Shown here piece after piece: positions 26,399-36,984 of a DNA stretch of 50,184 bases. The first letter of the stretch is position 1. Each line of letters begins with the position of its first letter. Location: the NCBI GenBank assembly GCA_016191015.1, contig JACPPM010000218.1, forward strand, positions 1 through 50,184. Direction: 5' to 3'. Below the pieces are notes generated by a model, which saw only the letters and a program-made list of their open reading frames with translations, ran no database searches and was not told the DNA's origin. Both the position numbers and the translations under genes were made by a program. Source of the DNA: Acidobacteriota bacterium (lineage in GTDB: Bacteria > Acidobacteriota > CAIWXX01).

Positions 26399-29300
26399 TG
26401 TTTCGGTGCCCCGAGCAGCTCCCGGATCTTCCGCGCAAGATCTTCGCGATTGAACGGCTTCTGGAGAAACGCGGTTCCTTCGGCAAGCACGCCGTGGTGC
26501 AGGACGGCGTCGTCGGTGTAGCCGGACGTGTAGAGGACCTTCATGCGCGGGCGCAACAGCGCCAGGCGCTCGGCGAGCTCCCGGCCGCTCATCCCCGGCA
26601 TCACGACGTCGGTGATCAACAGATCGATCCGCCCTTCGTAGCGGGCGTGAACATCCAGAGCGTCGAGGCCGTCTTTGGCCTCGATCACGAAATACCCGTC
26701 CAGCTCGAGGATCTCTCGCACGAGCGATCGCAGTGATGCCTCATCTTCCACAAGCAGCACGGTCTCGCTGCCGGCGACCACTGTCGACTGCGGCGGCCCG
26801 GGCTCGGTCGTCGTCGCGGTCGCTCCATCCACCCGTGGCAAGTAGATCGTGCATCGGGTCCCGCGACCCGGCTCGCTATCCACCCACACAGTCCCCGCAC
26901 TCTGCTGGACGATCCCGTAGATCGTGGACATCCCCAAACCGGTCCCGTGCTCCTTCGTCGTGAAGAACGGCTCAAACACTCGTGAGAGCGTGTCCTTGTC
27001 CATTCCGTGGCCCGTGTCGGTCACAAGCAGCATGACGTAGGCTCCGGGAACGACGCCAGGATGCTGCCGTGAGAACACCGCGTCCAGGCCGGCCGCACCA
27101 GTCTCGATCGTGAGCCGCCCGCCGCCGGGCATCGCGTCCCTCGAGTTGATGGCCAGATTGAGCACGACCTGTTCTATCTGACTCGGGTCGGCCCGGACGA
27201 AGATCGGTCGGAGGCCGTGTCTTGTCACCAGCTCGATGTGCTCCCCGATCACTCTCCTCAGCATGTTGCTCATCTGGGCGACGATCACCGTGAGATCCAC
27301 GACCTTCGGGGCGATCACCTGCCTGCGGCTGAACGTCAGGAGCTGTCGTGTCAGCGAGGCAGCCCGTTCGGCCGCTTTCCTGATCTCGTCAGCGGCGCGC
27401 CTGAGCGGGTTTTGTTCGTCCAGTGATCTGAGCTGCTGTTCGCTGTAATTGAGGATCACGGTGAGGAGGTTGTTGAAATCGTGCGCCACGCCTCCCGCTA
27501 GCCGCCCGATGGCTTCCATCTTCTGCGACTGCCGCAGTTGCTCCTCGAGCTGCTTGCGCTCGGTGATGTCTCGTGCGATTCCCTCGAGTGCGATGACCGT
27601 GCCATCGTGGTCATGGATCGGGACGTTCCGGTGTTCCAACCAGATGGTCGTGCCGTCCTTACGAATCCACCGCATGCCAACCGGCCGACCCGGTTCGAGG
27701 TCGCGCATCCATTTGAGTGTGGCCCGGTCCTGGGGATGGATCGCTTTGAGGAGCGTCTCGGGATCCGCGTAGAGCTCGTCGGGTGTGTACCCCGAGATTG
27801 CCTCGCACGCAGGGCTCACATATTCAAACCCGCGGGAGGGCCGGAGCCGATAGCGGTAGATCACGTCATGGGCATTCTCGGCCAATCTCCTGAAGTGCTC
27901 CTCGCTCTCGCGGAGCGCTGCGCCCGCACGAAGGCGCCCGATGGCGCTGGAGAGCTGCCCGGCGAGAGTCGTCAGCAGCCGTTCGTCGGCATCGGTGAAC
28001 GCCTCGGGAAGCGGGCGTGTAGCGCGCAGAACACCGATGAGTCGTTCGCCCAGTCGGAGGGGCACGCACATCTCCGCCGGCTGGGTGCTCTCTTCGATGG
28101 CTGCATTCGGGTCCATATCCGTGTCGGGCCACCTGCGGGGTACGCCATCCTGCGCGACGATTCCCGGGAGGCCCGAGCCGAGCGGGATGACGGGGAGCCG
28201 GCGATCGTCGGAAGCACTGCGGGGTCGCTGCAAGCGCAGAGCTCGATCCGCCTCATCGAGGAGCAGCACGCCGAATCTGTCTGCCTGAAGAATCCCGCCC
28301 GCCACCTCAACTGCCCGCTCGATGAACGACTCCTCATCGACAGCCTCGGTCGCCGCCGTCGCAACGGCATGGAGGGCCGCAAGCTCATCGAGCTGTCTTC
28401 TGGTCGCCCCGTAGAGCCTGGCATTCCTGATGGCGACGCCAGCCTGACGGCCTATGGACTCGGCGAGCGCCAGATCGCGTTCGCTGAAATGTCTGTCGGG
28501 ATCGACGCTGAACAGTCCGAGCGCACCGATGCACTCGGCCCCCGCCACAACCGGCACGCTGATGAAGCCACGCACCCCCGCTTCGGTCCATCGTGGGAGG
28601 GCGGAGGGGTGGTTGCGGTAGTCGGCCAAAAGCAGCGACTGCCCGGACTCCACACAGTACCATGCGACTCCCTTCCCACGCGGCTGCGGCCGGAGATAGA
28701 GGCCCCGAGGCAGGTTGAACACGTACGGGTACATGATGGCCTTGCCGTCGACGGTGACGAGGGCGATCACACCGCCCTCCGCGCGCACGAGGTGTGACGC
28801 GATGCGAACGATCGAGGTCAGCACTGTCGAGAGCTCCAACGTGCCGCTGATCGCACGCGCAACCTCGTGCAGCTGTCTCTCGGGCTCCGTCTCCGACAGC
28901 CTCTCTCGATCGAACGCCATTCCGATGATGTCGCCGGCCGCGGTGAGGAGACGGAGCTCCTCCGGCGTGAACATTCGGCCGGGAGGTGTGGTGAGGTTGA
29001 GGCAGCCGGCATAACGCCCCGATGCGCGTATGAGCACGCTCGCATGGTGGCGAGGTGCACCTGCGAGCTCTGAAAGCCTGTCGCATTCCATCACGAGCGC
29101 CGGTTCCCTAGGGGGTTGGCCCTGCCGCAAGGTAGCCAGGCACCGGCATGGCCCCGGCATCCCATTGACGGCATCGGCTTCCAACTGCAGTGGGAGCCCG
29201 ATGGAAGCCTCCAGCCTGGCGGTTCCTCCAGCCTCGTCGAGCGCCATCACCCAGCTCGCCTCGGATCCCGTCGTCCCTAGCAGGGCCCTCAAGACGGCAT

Positions 29301-29460
29301 GCAGCGCCTGCCTGAGATCTCTGGGGCAATTGAGCGTACGGGCGACCGCCTGGAGAAGTCCGACCGACCCCGAATCAGGCTGCCAGTCTTCGCCTGTCTC
29401 GCTCACCGTGGAATCCCGGCACGGCTTCCCGAGTGAACAGGCATGGCTTTCGCCGCCCAA
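26395..29460 (-). CDS. Hybrid sensor histidine kinase: three GAF domains, PAS, kinase, receiver
   Basis: The product has up to 1021 residues. By reading: GAF-like regions at about 40-185, 200-350 and 365-515, PAS at 520-640, and a HisKA dimerisation domain with GGVAHDFNN (His660). The ATPase domain (about 745-880) contains [21 protein letters not shown] and GTGLGMSTIYG. The C-terminal receiver (900-1015) has phosphoacceptor Asp951 in LLITDVVMPG. There are no membrane segments, so sensing is cytoplasmic. The annotated start is TTG without a clear ribosome site; GTG at 29406 is an alternative that removes 18 residues. It follows the FIST protein and a second hybrid kinase on the same strand. 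Its stop lies in repeat copy C. Confidence 0.93.
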   Translation of the reverse strand: MGGESHACSLGKPCRDSTVSETGEDWQPDSGSVGLLQAVARTLNCPRDLRQALHAVLRALLGTTGSEASWVMALDEAGGTARLEASIGLPLQLEADAVNGMPGPCRCLATLRQGQPPREPALVMECDRLSELAGAPRHHASVLIRASGRYAGCLNLTTPPGRMFTPEELRLLTAAGDIIGMAFDRERLSETEPERQLHEVARAISGTLELSTVLTSIVRIASHLVRAEGGVIALVTVDGKAIMYPYVFNLPRGLYLRPQPRGKGVAWYCVESGQSLLLADYRNHPSALPRWTEAGVRGFISVPVVAGAECIGALGLFSVDPDRHFSERDLALAESIGRQAGVAIRNARLYGATRRQLDELAALHAVATAATEAVDEESFIERAVEVAGGILQADRFGVLLLDEADRALRLQRPRSASDDRRLPVIPLGSGLPGIVAQDGVPRRWPDTDMDPNAAIEESTQPAEMCVPLRLGERLIGVLRATRPLPEAFTDADERLLTTLAGQLSSAIGRLRAGAALRESEEHFRRLAENAHDVIYRYRLRPSRGFEYVSPACEAISGYTPDELYADPETLLKAIHPQDRATLKWMRDLEPGRPVGMRWIRKDGTTIWLEHRNVPIHDHDGTVIALEGIARDITERKQLEEQLRQSQKMEAIGRLAGGVAHDFNNLLTVILNYSEQQLRSLDEQNPLRRAADEIRKAAERAASLTRQLLTFSRRQVIAPKVVDLTVIVAQMSNMLRRVIGEHIELVTRHGLRPIFVRADPSQIEQVVLNLAINSRDAMPGGGRLTIETGAAGLDAVFSRQHPGVVPGAYVMLLVTDTGHGMDKDTLSRVFEPFFTTKEHGTGLGMSTIYGIVQQSAGTVWVDSEPGRGTRCTIYLPRVDGATATTTEPGPPQSTVVAGSETVLLVEDEASLRSLVREILELDGYFVIEAKDGLDALDVHARYEGRIDLLITDVVMPGMSGRELAERLALLRPRMKVLYTSGYTDDAVLHHGVLAEGTAFLQKPFNREDLARKIRELLGAPKQ

Positions 29461-29644
29461 GATCGGCGGGGCTGCATCGCGACCATGGACGCCGCAGCGA
29501 GGAGAGAGCTCGTCTCAAGGACGTGCCTCCTCACACACCTGCTCAACGTCTTGGCGCGATTCTTCACCACCTGTTCCCCGATGTCCAGTTCCTCTCACGC
29601 AATATACCGGTGCGCTCCAGATGGGTCAAGGAAATCGCCGCCGC

Positions 29645-31309
29645 CTAAGGTGCCCGATCAGTCCCGAGCAGTATGCGGATCTGTTGAGCAAGTGCTGCGG
29701 CCGTGAACGGCTTCTGCAGGAAGGCGGACCCGCCAGTGGCCATGAATCCTCGAGGATACTTCTCGGCGTAACCGGACATGAAAAGGACCTTCATGGCGGG
29801 GAAGCGATCGACGAGCCGCTTGGCCAGCTCACTGCCGCTCATCTGAGGCATTACGATGTCGGTGACGAGCAGATGGATTGGGCCTGGGTGTCGATCGGCC
29901 ATCTCCAGTGCGTGGTCCCCTCCGGAGGCATCGAGTACAGTGTAGCCGATCGACTCCAGTACTGTGCGCACCAGGGTGCGGACATTCTCCTCGTCCTCGG
30001 CCAGAAGGATGGTTTCATATCCTCGGGGTCCAACGCGAGCCGGCGGGTCAGATGATCGGGGCTCGGCCGTTTGGGTCGCTCCCGGCAGGAAGATGCGGAA
30101 GGTGGAGCCCCGACGGGGTACGCTCTCGACCGTGATCATGCCGCCGCTCTGCCGGACGATTCCGTAGACCGTGGCCAATCCGAGCCCTGTCCCTTTCCCC
30201 TTCTCTTTGGTTGTGAAGAAGGGTTCGAAGATCCGCGGGAGGATTTCAGGCTCCATTCCAGCACCCGTATCAGATATTTCGAGCACCGCGTAGAGCCCGG
30301 CAGCGAGATCCGCCCCCTCCAAAGTCGTGGGCGAGACCAGGGCGAGGTTGGATGTGCGGATTGAGAGCGCTCCCCCACCGGGCATCGCGTCGCGGGCGTT
30401 GAGTGCCAGGTTGAGGATGACCTGCTGGACCTGTGTGGGATCGGCCTTCACCCGCGTGAGTTCCGGCTCCAGATTGGTGACGAGAACGATATTCTCACCG
30501 ATCAGGCGCCGCAACATCTGCTCCACCTCACCGACGACTTCATTGAGATCGAGGATGGCGACCTGCAGGAGCTGGCGGCGGCTGAAGGCAAGAAGCTGCC
30601 GGGTGAGGGCCGCACCCCGCTCAGCCGCAACCTTCACCTCCGATCCGTAGGCCTCGAGATGGCTTCCGGCCGGGAGGTCTGCGAGCATCAGATCAGCATA
30701 GCCGAGGATTGCCGTCAGGATATTGTTGAAATCGTGCGCGACACCGCCGGCGAGTTGCCCGATGGCCTCCATTTTCTGTGATTGGATGAGCTGCTCTTCG
30801 AGGTGCCGCCGTTCGGTGATGTTGCGCACGATCGCGATGATCTGGTCGTGCATCATCGGCAGCAACCTCGCCTCAAAATACCTCTCGCTCCCCTGAATCG
30901 GCATCGAGTACTCGATCGTCACGATCGAGGAGGTATCGCGCACCTGCTGCAGCGCGTCACGAAACGCCGCGCCGACACCCGTCACGGGGACGTCCTGAAT
31001 CCGCTTGCCAATGATCTCCTCGGACGCCACACACAGATCCTTTCCGCTTCCTTTGTAATCCACGATCCTGCCCTCACGATCGAGCCGGAAGAACAGATCT
31101 GGGAACGCCTGGAATACAGCGCGCATCTCCGAGTTGGCCTGAAGGAGCTCCTGTGAGCTGAGCTCGAGTGATCGTTCGAGCATCCGTCGATCTGCATCGG
31201 ACTGCCTGTAGGCGCTGTCAACGGATTCAACAAACAGCTTCCACCCATCGGGGATCGCATCCGCGGATCCGAAATGGCGCCTGAGCTGCCGGAGCAGCAG
31301 ACTGTGCAT
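29645..31309 (-). CDS. Hybrid sensor histidine kinase (PAS, kinase, receiver)
   Basis: The 554-residue product has an N-terminal helical segment (to about residue 60, with [20 protein letters not shown]), a PAS domain (about 60-165), a HisKA domain with GGVAHDFNN (His192), and an ATPase domain with [21 protein letters not shown] and [13 protein letters not shown]-terminal receiver has Asp484 in [10 protein letters not shown]. No transmembrane segment is present. ATG at 31309 follows AAGGAAG; a GTG at 31372, four bases after the FIST gene stop, would add 21 residues. Co-transcription with the FIST gene suggests the FIST protein delivers the input signal. Confidence 0.93.
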   Translation of the reverse strand: MHSLLLRQLRRHFGSADAIPDGWKLFVESVDSAYRQSDADRRMLERSLELSSQELLQANSEMRAVFQAFPDLFFRLDREGRIVDYKGSGKDLCVASEEIIGKRIQDVPVTGVGAAFRDALQQVRDTSSIVTIEYSMPIQGSERYFEARLLPMMHDQIIAIVRNITERRHLEEQLIQSQKMEAIGQLAGGVAHDFNNILTAILGYADLMLADLPAGSHLEAYGSEVKVAAERGAALTRQLLAFSRRQLLQVAILDLNEVVGEVEQMLRRLIGENIVLVTNLEPELTRVKADPTQVQQVILNLALNARDAMPGGGALSIRTSNLALVSPTTLEGADLAAGLYAVLEISDTGAGMEPEILPRIFEPFFTTKEKGKGTGLGLATVYGIVRQSGGMITVESVPRRGSTFRIFLPGATQTAEPRSSDPPARVGPRGYETILLAEDEENVRTLVRTVLESIGYTVLDASGGDHALEMADRHPGPIHLLVTDIVMPQMSGSELAKRLVDRFPAMKVLFMSGYAEKYPRGFMATGGSAFLQKPFTAAALAQQIRILLGTDRAP

Positions 31310-31376
31310 GCGACTTCCTTGTGATTCCGCCCTTCCGCCTCTGTCCTGAGTCTTCTGTACTCTGGTGGCCACGACC

Positions 31377-32528
31377 TCACCGCTCCGTCAGCGTCGTAAT
31401 CGTCATCGTCTGATTATGCAGCTCGCACTTCGCCTCGGGTGTGAACGGCGAGATCTCACCATAGGAATAGAAACCGGTGAGCACGGTCTCGCGGCCGAGC
31501 ACCTCCCGGACGCCCTCGACCTCCTCCTCCACCCTCTGCTGCAGCACCAGCTTGCGGCCGACGCAGCTAATCAGGATGGCGAGGGCCGGAGCGGAATCGC
31601 CGAGTGTCTCTTGTGTGTTGCGCGCGGCGCCAACGGCACCATCGATCAGCCGGTCGAAGTTCGCCTTCATCAGGCGGGCGTAGCCGCCCATGGGAACATC
31701 CCCCGCGAAGGTCATGCTCTGGTCCCGCTCGCTCACCCCGAGAATCGTCCGCACCACCGCCGTCTCTCCACCCGGCACGCGGATGCTCAGCGGAAACAGC
31801 AGCCCGGTCGCGGGGAGCCCATCGGCGTGCTCACCAAGGTACCTCTTGTACAGCTCCAGTGCAGACTTGCCATCCAACTCGTAGAGCACGTTCCCGTGCG
31901 ACTTCGTTATCAGCCTCTCCGGGCCGAAGGAGTCCCACCCTCCGAGGCACCCATATCCGACCTTCAATCTTTCGCCGTACAGTCCGACGACCGCGACCGT
32001 ACCGGTTTCGGGGGGACCGTCACATATCACCACCGTCTCGTTAAAGCGGGCGCCATCTCCGGAAAGACCGCCGGTCACGGTCACTGCCGCTGGCAGATGA
32101 CGCTCCAGGCCCTTCACCAGATCGCTGCCGTTGATCCTCAGGCCCTCCGAGAGGATGAGCGCGTGCACCAGCCCTTCTTTGACCAGAGCCTGCGCCAATT
32201 GCTCTCCAGCCTCGAAGCTCTTCTCTGGATCCGTGACCCTGACGCTGGCGGTCCTGAGGGTCGTGTGCTCGAAGTTGACCGCCGTGACCACCAACGAATC
32301 GTCGGTCACCTGCGTGCCGCAAATTTCGCCCGCCGTCGAGCAACCGAAGAGGTGCGAACGCGGATACATCCGCCGGATATCGTCGAGCCGGTCGGAGGTC
32401 TTCAAGATCGACGAGCTTCCGAAGACCAGTACTAGCTGCGCCGAATCCGAGAGAGGATCTGAGGTCTCCTCCTCCCATCCGACCGCCTCACGCCACCTCG
32501 ACTGTTTCACCCTCACGGCTGGTGTCAC
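31377..32528 (-). CDS. FIST domain sensory protein
   Basis: FIST proteins are intracellular sensor modules, proposed to bind small ligands such as amino acids, found next to signalling proteins. The 383-residue product has FIST_N features (HLFGCSTAGEICGTQVTDDSL, VTGGLSGDG) and a FIST_C region with RTILGVSERDQSMTFAGDVPMG and the closing FYSYGEISPF. A GTG start at 32528 lies against GGGAGG, so a slightly downstream GTG may be used. It is the first gene of a three-gene sensory operon with two hybrid kinases. Confidence 0.92.
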   Translation of the reverse strand: MTPAVRVKQSRWREAVGWEEETSDPLSDSAQLVLVFGSSSILKTSDRLDDIRRMYPRSHLFGCSTAGEICGTQVTDDSLVVTAVNFEHTTLRTASVRVTDPEKSFEAGEQLAQALVKEGLVHALILSEGLRINGSDLVKGLERHLPAAVTVTGGLSGDGARFNETVVICDGPPETGTVAVVGLYGERLKVGYGCLGGWDSFGPERLITKSHGNVLYELDGKSALELYKRYLGEHADGLPATGLLFPLSIRVPGGETAVVRTILGVSERDQSMTFAGDVPMGGYARLMKANFDRLIDGAVGAARNTQETLGDSAPALAILISCVGRKLVLQQRVEEEVEGVREVLGRETVLTGFYSYGEISPFTPEAKCELHNQTMTITTLTER

Positions 32529-32652
32529 CCTCCCGGGTCCAGTTCAAGATCAGTCCCCAGCGAGGGCTCTCCTCGATAGGGTTGCGGACATTATCGCATC
32601 AACGGGAGGAGCCGCAAAGCAAAAAAAACGCGGCAACGACTGAGGCGCGCTA

Positions 32653-32750
32653 ACCACAGAAGGCACAGAACGCGCAAAAGGCACAGAAGTAGTAGATGAA
32701 AAAGAGGCACGGAACATCTGTGGCTTCTGCGATTCTGTACGTTTTGTGGT
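32653..32750. repeat. Inverted nonamer array (GGCACAGAA)
   Basis: The left arm at 32653-32688 is four 9-base words (ACCACAGAA, GGCACAGAA, CGCGCAAAA, GGCACAGAA). The right arm at 32716-32750 holds about four inverted words (ATCTGTGGC, TTCTGCGA, TTCTGTACG, TTTTGTGGT). It lies in the 357-base divergent region between the FIST operon and the TPR gene. The rest of that region shows only a candidate promoter at 32805-32833. Confidence 0.82.
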
Positions 32751-32804
32751 GGAGGTCCACCTGACCGGAGCGGTTACAAAACGTGAACGCTCCCTCAGTC
32801 CGTG

Positions 32805-32833
32805 TTGAACACTCGCGATGCTTGTGCGACAAT
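32805..32833 (+). promoter_or_regulatory. Candidate sigma70-type promoter of the TPR gene
   Basis: TTGAAC and GACAAT are separated by 17 bases and lie about 50 bases before the ATG of the TPR protein. Both hexamers match the consensus at four of six positions. Confidence 0.45.
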
Positions 32834-32885
32834 CTTGCTACGAACCTGATCCTCACGTCGACGCCAGTCCGCCCGGAGGTATGGG

Positions 32886-35800
32886 ATGCCGATGACGTGC
32901 ACGAAATGCGGGAAGAGAATTCCCGACACAGCGGTCACGTGCATGTGGTGTGGAGCCATGACGCGGCCTCCCGCGGTGTGCCCGCGTTGCGGGAGGAATG
33001 TCTCCGTGAATCTCGATGCCTGCACCTTTTGCGCAGCGCCGCTGTGGCATCTCACGGCCGAGCAGATCCGGGCTGTGCTGGCAACTGTCGAACCGCCACT
33101 GCCCCCCGCCAACGACGACTCGCGCGCCGCCGCCCTTGCCCTCGACCAGGGCAATCTCCTCATCCGCGAGTCACGCTTCCGGGAAGCGACGCTGGCATTC
33201 GAGAAAGCGATCACGATCGACCCGCGATGCTACTGGGCCTGGATGGGGAAGGGGGCCGCCTGGTTGCTCAATGGAGACTTCCGCGAGGGCACGAGCTGTC
33301 TCGACCGTGCGATCGCAATAGCTCCACCGTCTTCGAAGCTCCGTGACGCCCGCACGCAACTCGTCACACTCAAGGAAGAATCCAAGAAGGCCATCCTCGC
33401 GGGCACGCATGCGGCGCAAGCCCGGGTTCCCGCGCCGACAGGGCCCGAGCTCATCCGGGAGCTCGAGGCCGACTGCAACAGGCTCATCACAGAGGACCAT
33501 GTCGACATGGCCCTCCCTCTCCTGCAGAAGATCCTCGAAATCGAACCCCACCACGCCTACGCGTGGACACAGAAGACGGCGATCCTGCAACAGCTCAACC
33601 GCTGGGACGATGCGCTCACTGCGGCGGATCAGGCCGTTGCGATCGATCCGCGGAACGCTCAATTCTGGTTTCTCAAAGGCAACGCGCTCAACGCGTTGTG
33701 CCCGCAGCCTCCATCTGTCCGCGGGTCCGGTGATTGGCTGCGACTCGAGGAGTCGGTGCGTTGTTACGAGAGATGCGCCGAACTGAGCCCTGGGTTCTGC
33801 CTGGCTTGGTTTCACAAAGCGCTTCCGGAAGAGAAGCTGGGACGGCATCATGACGCGATGCAGTCGTACGAGCGCTTTCTGTCACTCAATCCAGGACCCG
33901 ATCTCGCCCCCCAGATCGAGCATGCACGGAATCGTACTGCGAGTCGGGAAGTCCTGGCCGTCCCGCCTGCAGCCGAGGAAGGCGCGGCGGCAGAGAGCTG
34001 GTTCGAGCGGCTGGCCGACGGCGGGCCGGATGATTTCCTGGCTTTCTCCGACATGGTGCTCAAGCTCAAGCCGGATGAGGCATCGAGCTGGGTGAGCAAG
34101 GGCCTGGCACTCGAGGAAGTGGGGCGCCACGCGGAAGCCATGACGCACTACGAGAAGGCGATCGAGATGGACGGTAGCCAGTCCGACGCATGGATGCGCA
34201 AGGGCCGGATCCACCAAAGGGCGGGAGCACATGCCGAGGCTCTCGAGTGCTTTCGATCCGCCGTGGCTGTCGACCCGGATGCAGAGGAAACCTGGTACCA
34301 CAAGGCCAGAGCCGAGGAGGCGCTCGGTCTGAAAACGGATGCCCTCGGATCCTACAAGAAGTTCCTCGATGTCACACCCCCACATGTGCACGAAGCCGAT
34401 GTCCGGGACGCGGAGCAGAGAATCGAAGATCTGAGTCTGGAGACCATTATCGAGGGTGGCAGCGCGGTGCCCGAGGAAGTGCCCGCGGGGGTGCCCGCGG
34501 CACTTCCGGAATCCGTCCAGAGCGTGAAGGGAGGCCTTGGCCTCTACAAGAAGGGAGACATGGCGGGAGCGCTCGCATGCTTCGACCGGGCAATTGAGAT
34601 TGATGCGACCAACGCGGACGCGTGGACGAATCGCGGCATCTGTTTGAACGCGCTCGGGCGGCGGAGTGATGGATTGCGGAGCCTGAGGAAGGCCATCGAA
34701 ATAAACCCGCGTCACGTCGCGGCGCTGAACAACCTCGGCGACGCGCTCGGCGAGGCGGGTCACCGCGACGAGGCGCTCCGGTGTTACGACACCGCCCTTC
34801 ATCTGTCCCCCAGCGATCCGGTCCTGCTGGGGAACCGGGGTACGACACTCATTCATCTCAACAGGCTCGAAGAGGCCGTCGCCTGTTTCGACCAGGCTCT
34901 CGAGATCGACCCGAAAGACACGTTTCTTCTCGCCAACAAGGGTGCATCGCTCGGCCGGCTTGGGCGGCACGAACAAGCGCTGGAATGCAACGATCGCGTG
35001 ATCCACCTCGATCCACGCGACAGCTCCGCCTGGTACAACAGGGGCTGCTCTCTGGGAAAGCTGAAGCGTTACGAGGAGGCGATCGTCGCCTACGACGAAT
35101 CGCTGAAACTGAAACCACTGTCGAAAGCGGCCATCAACAATAAGGCCGAAGCGCTCGTCAAACTGCGGCATTTCGCCGAGGCTCTCAGAGCCTATGACGC
35201 CCTGCTTTCGCTGGCACCAACCTTTCTGTGCGGGTGGAGCGGGAAGGCGGAGGCTCTGAGCGGGCTCGGTCGCAACGCGGAAGCGCTCGAATGCGCCAAT
35301 CACGCGCTCCAGGTCGACGACATGAACCCCGGCGCCTGGTATGCCAAGGCCGCGGCGGCTGAAGGGATGGGCCACACGGAGGAGGCGCGCGCCGCCTTTG
35401 CGCGGTTCCTTGCGCTGACCAAGGCAGAGGACGAGGATGAGCGAACGAAGGCCGCTCACGCGCGGGAACGCCTCGGCCAGATCGCGGGCGAGCCCGTAGT
35501 CCCGATCGTCGACGTCAATGCGATGATAGAGAACGGGAAGAGGCTTCTGGAGGGGGGCGAGCTCGAGCGAGCCCTGGAGTGTTTCCGGCAGGCAACGCAG
35601 ATCGATCCGAATGACGGAGGGGGTTGGGCTGGAATGGCGGTCGTTCTGCAGGATCTCGGACGACACTCCGAGGCGGTCGCGTGTCATGATCGAGTGATCG
35701 CGTTGAATCCGGAGTGGGCGGGAGCCCGCCATCAAAAGGCGGATTGTCTCGAATCCCTGGGGCGATTGGACGAAGCCGTGGAATGCTATAGCAGGGCGAT

Positions 35801-36938
35801 CGAGATCGACCCGGAATTCGTGGACGCGGTCAGTGACAAGGGGCACTGTCTGAACCGGCTGAACAGGCCTGAGGACGCACTGGAGTGTTTCACGGAGGCT
35901 GTGCACATCAAACCCGACTTCCACGTGGCGTGGTTCAACAAGGCTGGGCAGGAGCAGAAGCTCGGCCGGACGGCGGAGGCACACCTGTCCTACCAACGGT
36001 TCCTGGCGATCGTCCCACCCGGCAATGAGCACCTCGTCCGACACGCCCAAGACGCGATCAAGCGATTCGAGAGGCCCGGCCCGCCTCCACTTCCCGGTGC
36101 CCCGCTCAGGGAGCTGTTCGAGGAGGCACAGGCTCTCGACAAGGCCGGGAAAAGGCAGGAGGCGTTGGCGGCCTATGAGAGGGGGATCGCCTGCTATGAC
36201 GAGGTGCTCAAGAAGGATCCAAGGAACACCGAAGCCTGGAACAACAAGGGATGCGCCCTGAAGGAGATCGGCAAGCTCGCGAACGCAATCACGTGCTTCG
36301 ACAAGGCCATGGAGGTCGACCCGCAGAGTGGAGCCGCCTGGTATAACAAGGCTCAGACGCTCCGGATGATGGATCGAATGGAGGAGGCCATGCACTGCTA
36401 TAATCGCGGCGCACAACTCGGCCACTCGGGATGCATCGATAGCCGGGCACTCGCCTGCTTCGAGCTCGGGCGATTCGATGGAGCCCTCCGCTTCTCCGAT
36501 GAGATACTCGCAAGAAGACCCGCCGATGGAACGATGCTGTGGAACAAGGGCCGAAGCCTCATGCACCTCGGATATCCCGAGAAAGCCATCCCCCTCTTGA
36601 TCCAGGCGACGGACATCGAGACAACAAACGATAACGTCTGGATCGACCGTGGGATCTGTCATGAACGACAGGGCCAGCTCGATGAGGCGGCTGGTTGCTA
36701 CGAACGCGCTTCCACCATAAACCCCTACTCGGGAAGGCTCTGGTACAATCTCGGTCTCCTCGAGGAGCGTCGCGGCAACGCCGAAGCGGCTCGCACATTC
36801 ATCACGCGTGCCGTCGAGGCATTCAAGATGGAATACGCCCGGAGTAAGCCGACGCCTGTGGCAGCAGCCGAGATCGAGCGGGCGCTAGCGAAGGCGCGGC
36901 AATTCGATCAGGGGCCGGGGACAGGGGCTAGGGACTAG
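32886..36938 (+). CDS. Giant zinc-ribbon/TPR repeat protein
   Basis: The 1350-residue product starts with two zinc-ribbon-like cysteine quartets (Cys5, 8, 19, 22 and Cys32, 35, 46, 49). It continues as more than twenty 34-residue TPR units, for example ALACFDRAIEIDATNADAW and AVECYSRAIEIDPEFVDAV. Unit blocks are separated by proline-rich linkers near residues 370 and 515. No signal peptide or membrane segment is seen, so it is probably a cytoplasmic scaffold binding partner proteins. GGAGGT five bases upstream fixes the ATG at 32886. It stands alone on its strand, and the function cannot be assigned beyond protein binding. The regular repeats suggest expansion by internal duplication. Confidence 0.9.
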   Translation: MPMTCTKCGKRIPDTAVTCMWCGAMTRPPAVCPRCGRNVSVNLDACTFCAAPLWHLTAEQIRAVLATVEPPLPPANDDSRAAALALDQGNLLIRESRFREATLAFEKAITIDPRCYWAWMGKGAAWLLNGDFREGTSCLDRAIAIAPPSSKLRDARTQLVTLKEESKKAILAGTHAAQARVPAPTGPELIRELEADCNRLITEDHVDMALPLLQKILEIEPHHAYAWTQKTAILQQLNRWDDALTAADQAVAIDPRNAQFWFLKGNALNALCPQPPSVRGSGDWLRLEESVRCYERCAELSPGFCLAWFHKALPEEKLGRHHDAMQSYERFLSLNPGPDLAPQIEHARNRTASREVLAVPPAAEEGAAAESWFERLADGGPDDFLAFSDMVLKLKPDEASSWVSKGLALEEVGRHAEAMTHYEKAIEMDGSQSDAWMRKGRIHQRAGAHAEALECFRSAVAVDPDAEETWYHKARAEEALGLKTDALGSYKKFLDVTPPHVHEADVRDAEQRIEDLSLETIIEGGSAVPEEVPAGVPAALPESVQSVKGGLGLYKKGDMAGALACFDRAIEIDATNADAWTNRGICLNALGRRSDGLRSLRKAIEINPRHVAALNNLGDALGEAGHRDEALRCYDTALHLSPSDPVLLGNRGTTLIHLNRLEEAVACFDQALEIDPKDTFLLANKGASLGRLGRHEQALECNDRVIHLDPRDSSAWYNRGCSLGKLKRYEEAIVAYDESLKLKPLSKAAINNKAEALVKLRHFAEALRAYDALLSLAPTFLCGWSGKAEALSGLGRNAEALECANHALQVDDMNPGAWYAKAAAAEGMGHTEEARAAFARFLALTKAEDEDERTKAAHARERLGQIAGEPVVPIVDVNAMIENGKRLLEGGELERALECFRQATQIDPNDGGGWAGMAVVLQDLGRHSEAVACHDRVIALNPEWAGARHQKADCLESLGRLDEAVECYSRAIEIDPEFVDAVSDKGHCLNRLNRPEDALECFTEAVHIKPDFHVAWFNKAGQEQKLGRTAEAHLSYQRFLAIVPPGNEHLVRHAQDAIKRFERPGPPPLPGAPLRELFEEAQALDKAGKRQEALAAYERGIACYDEVLKKDPRNTEAWNNKGCALKEIGKLANAITCFDKAMEVDPQSGAAWYNKAQTLRMMDRMEEAMHCYNRGAQLGHSGCIDSRALACFELGRFDGALRFSDEILARRPADGTMLWNKGRSLMHLGYPEKAIPLLIQATDIETTNDNVWIDRGICHERQGQLDEAAGCYERASTINPYSGRLWYNLGLLEERRGNAEAARTFITRAVEAFKMEYARSKPTPVAAAEIERALAKARQFDQGPGTGARD

Positions 36939-36984
36939 GGCATCAGAAAATCGAGTGCATGCGAGGAATCGCACAGATCCGGAC

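Noticed and set aside
33882-36662. Long minus-strand open frame opposite the TPR gene
   Set aside because: It is an antisense shadow of the repetitive TPR coding sequence; the product is low-complexity and has no domain, and the plus-strand frame has clear zinc-ribbon and TPR motifs.
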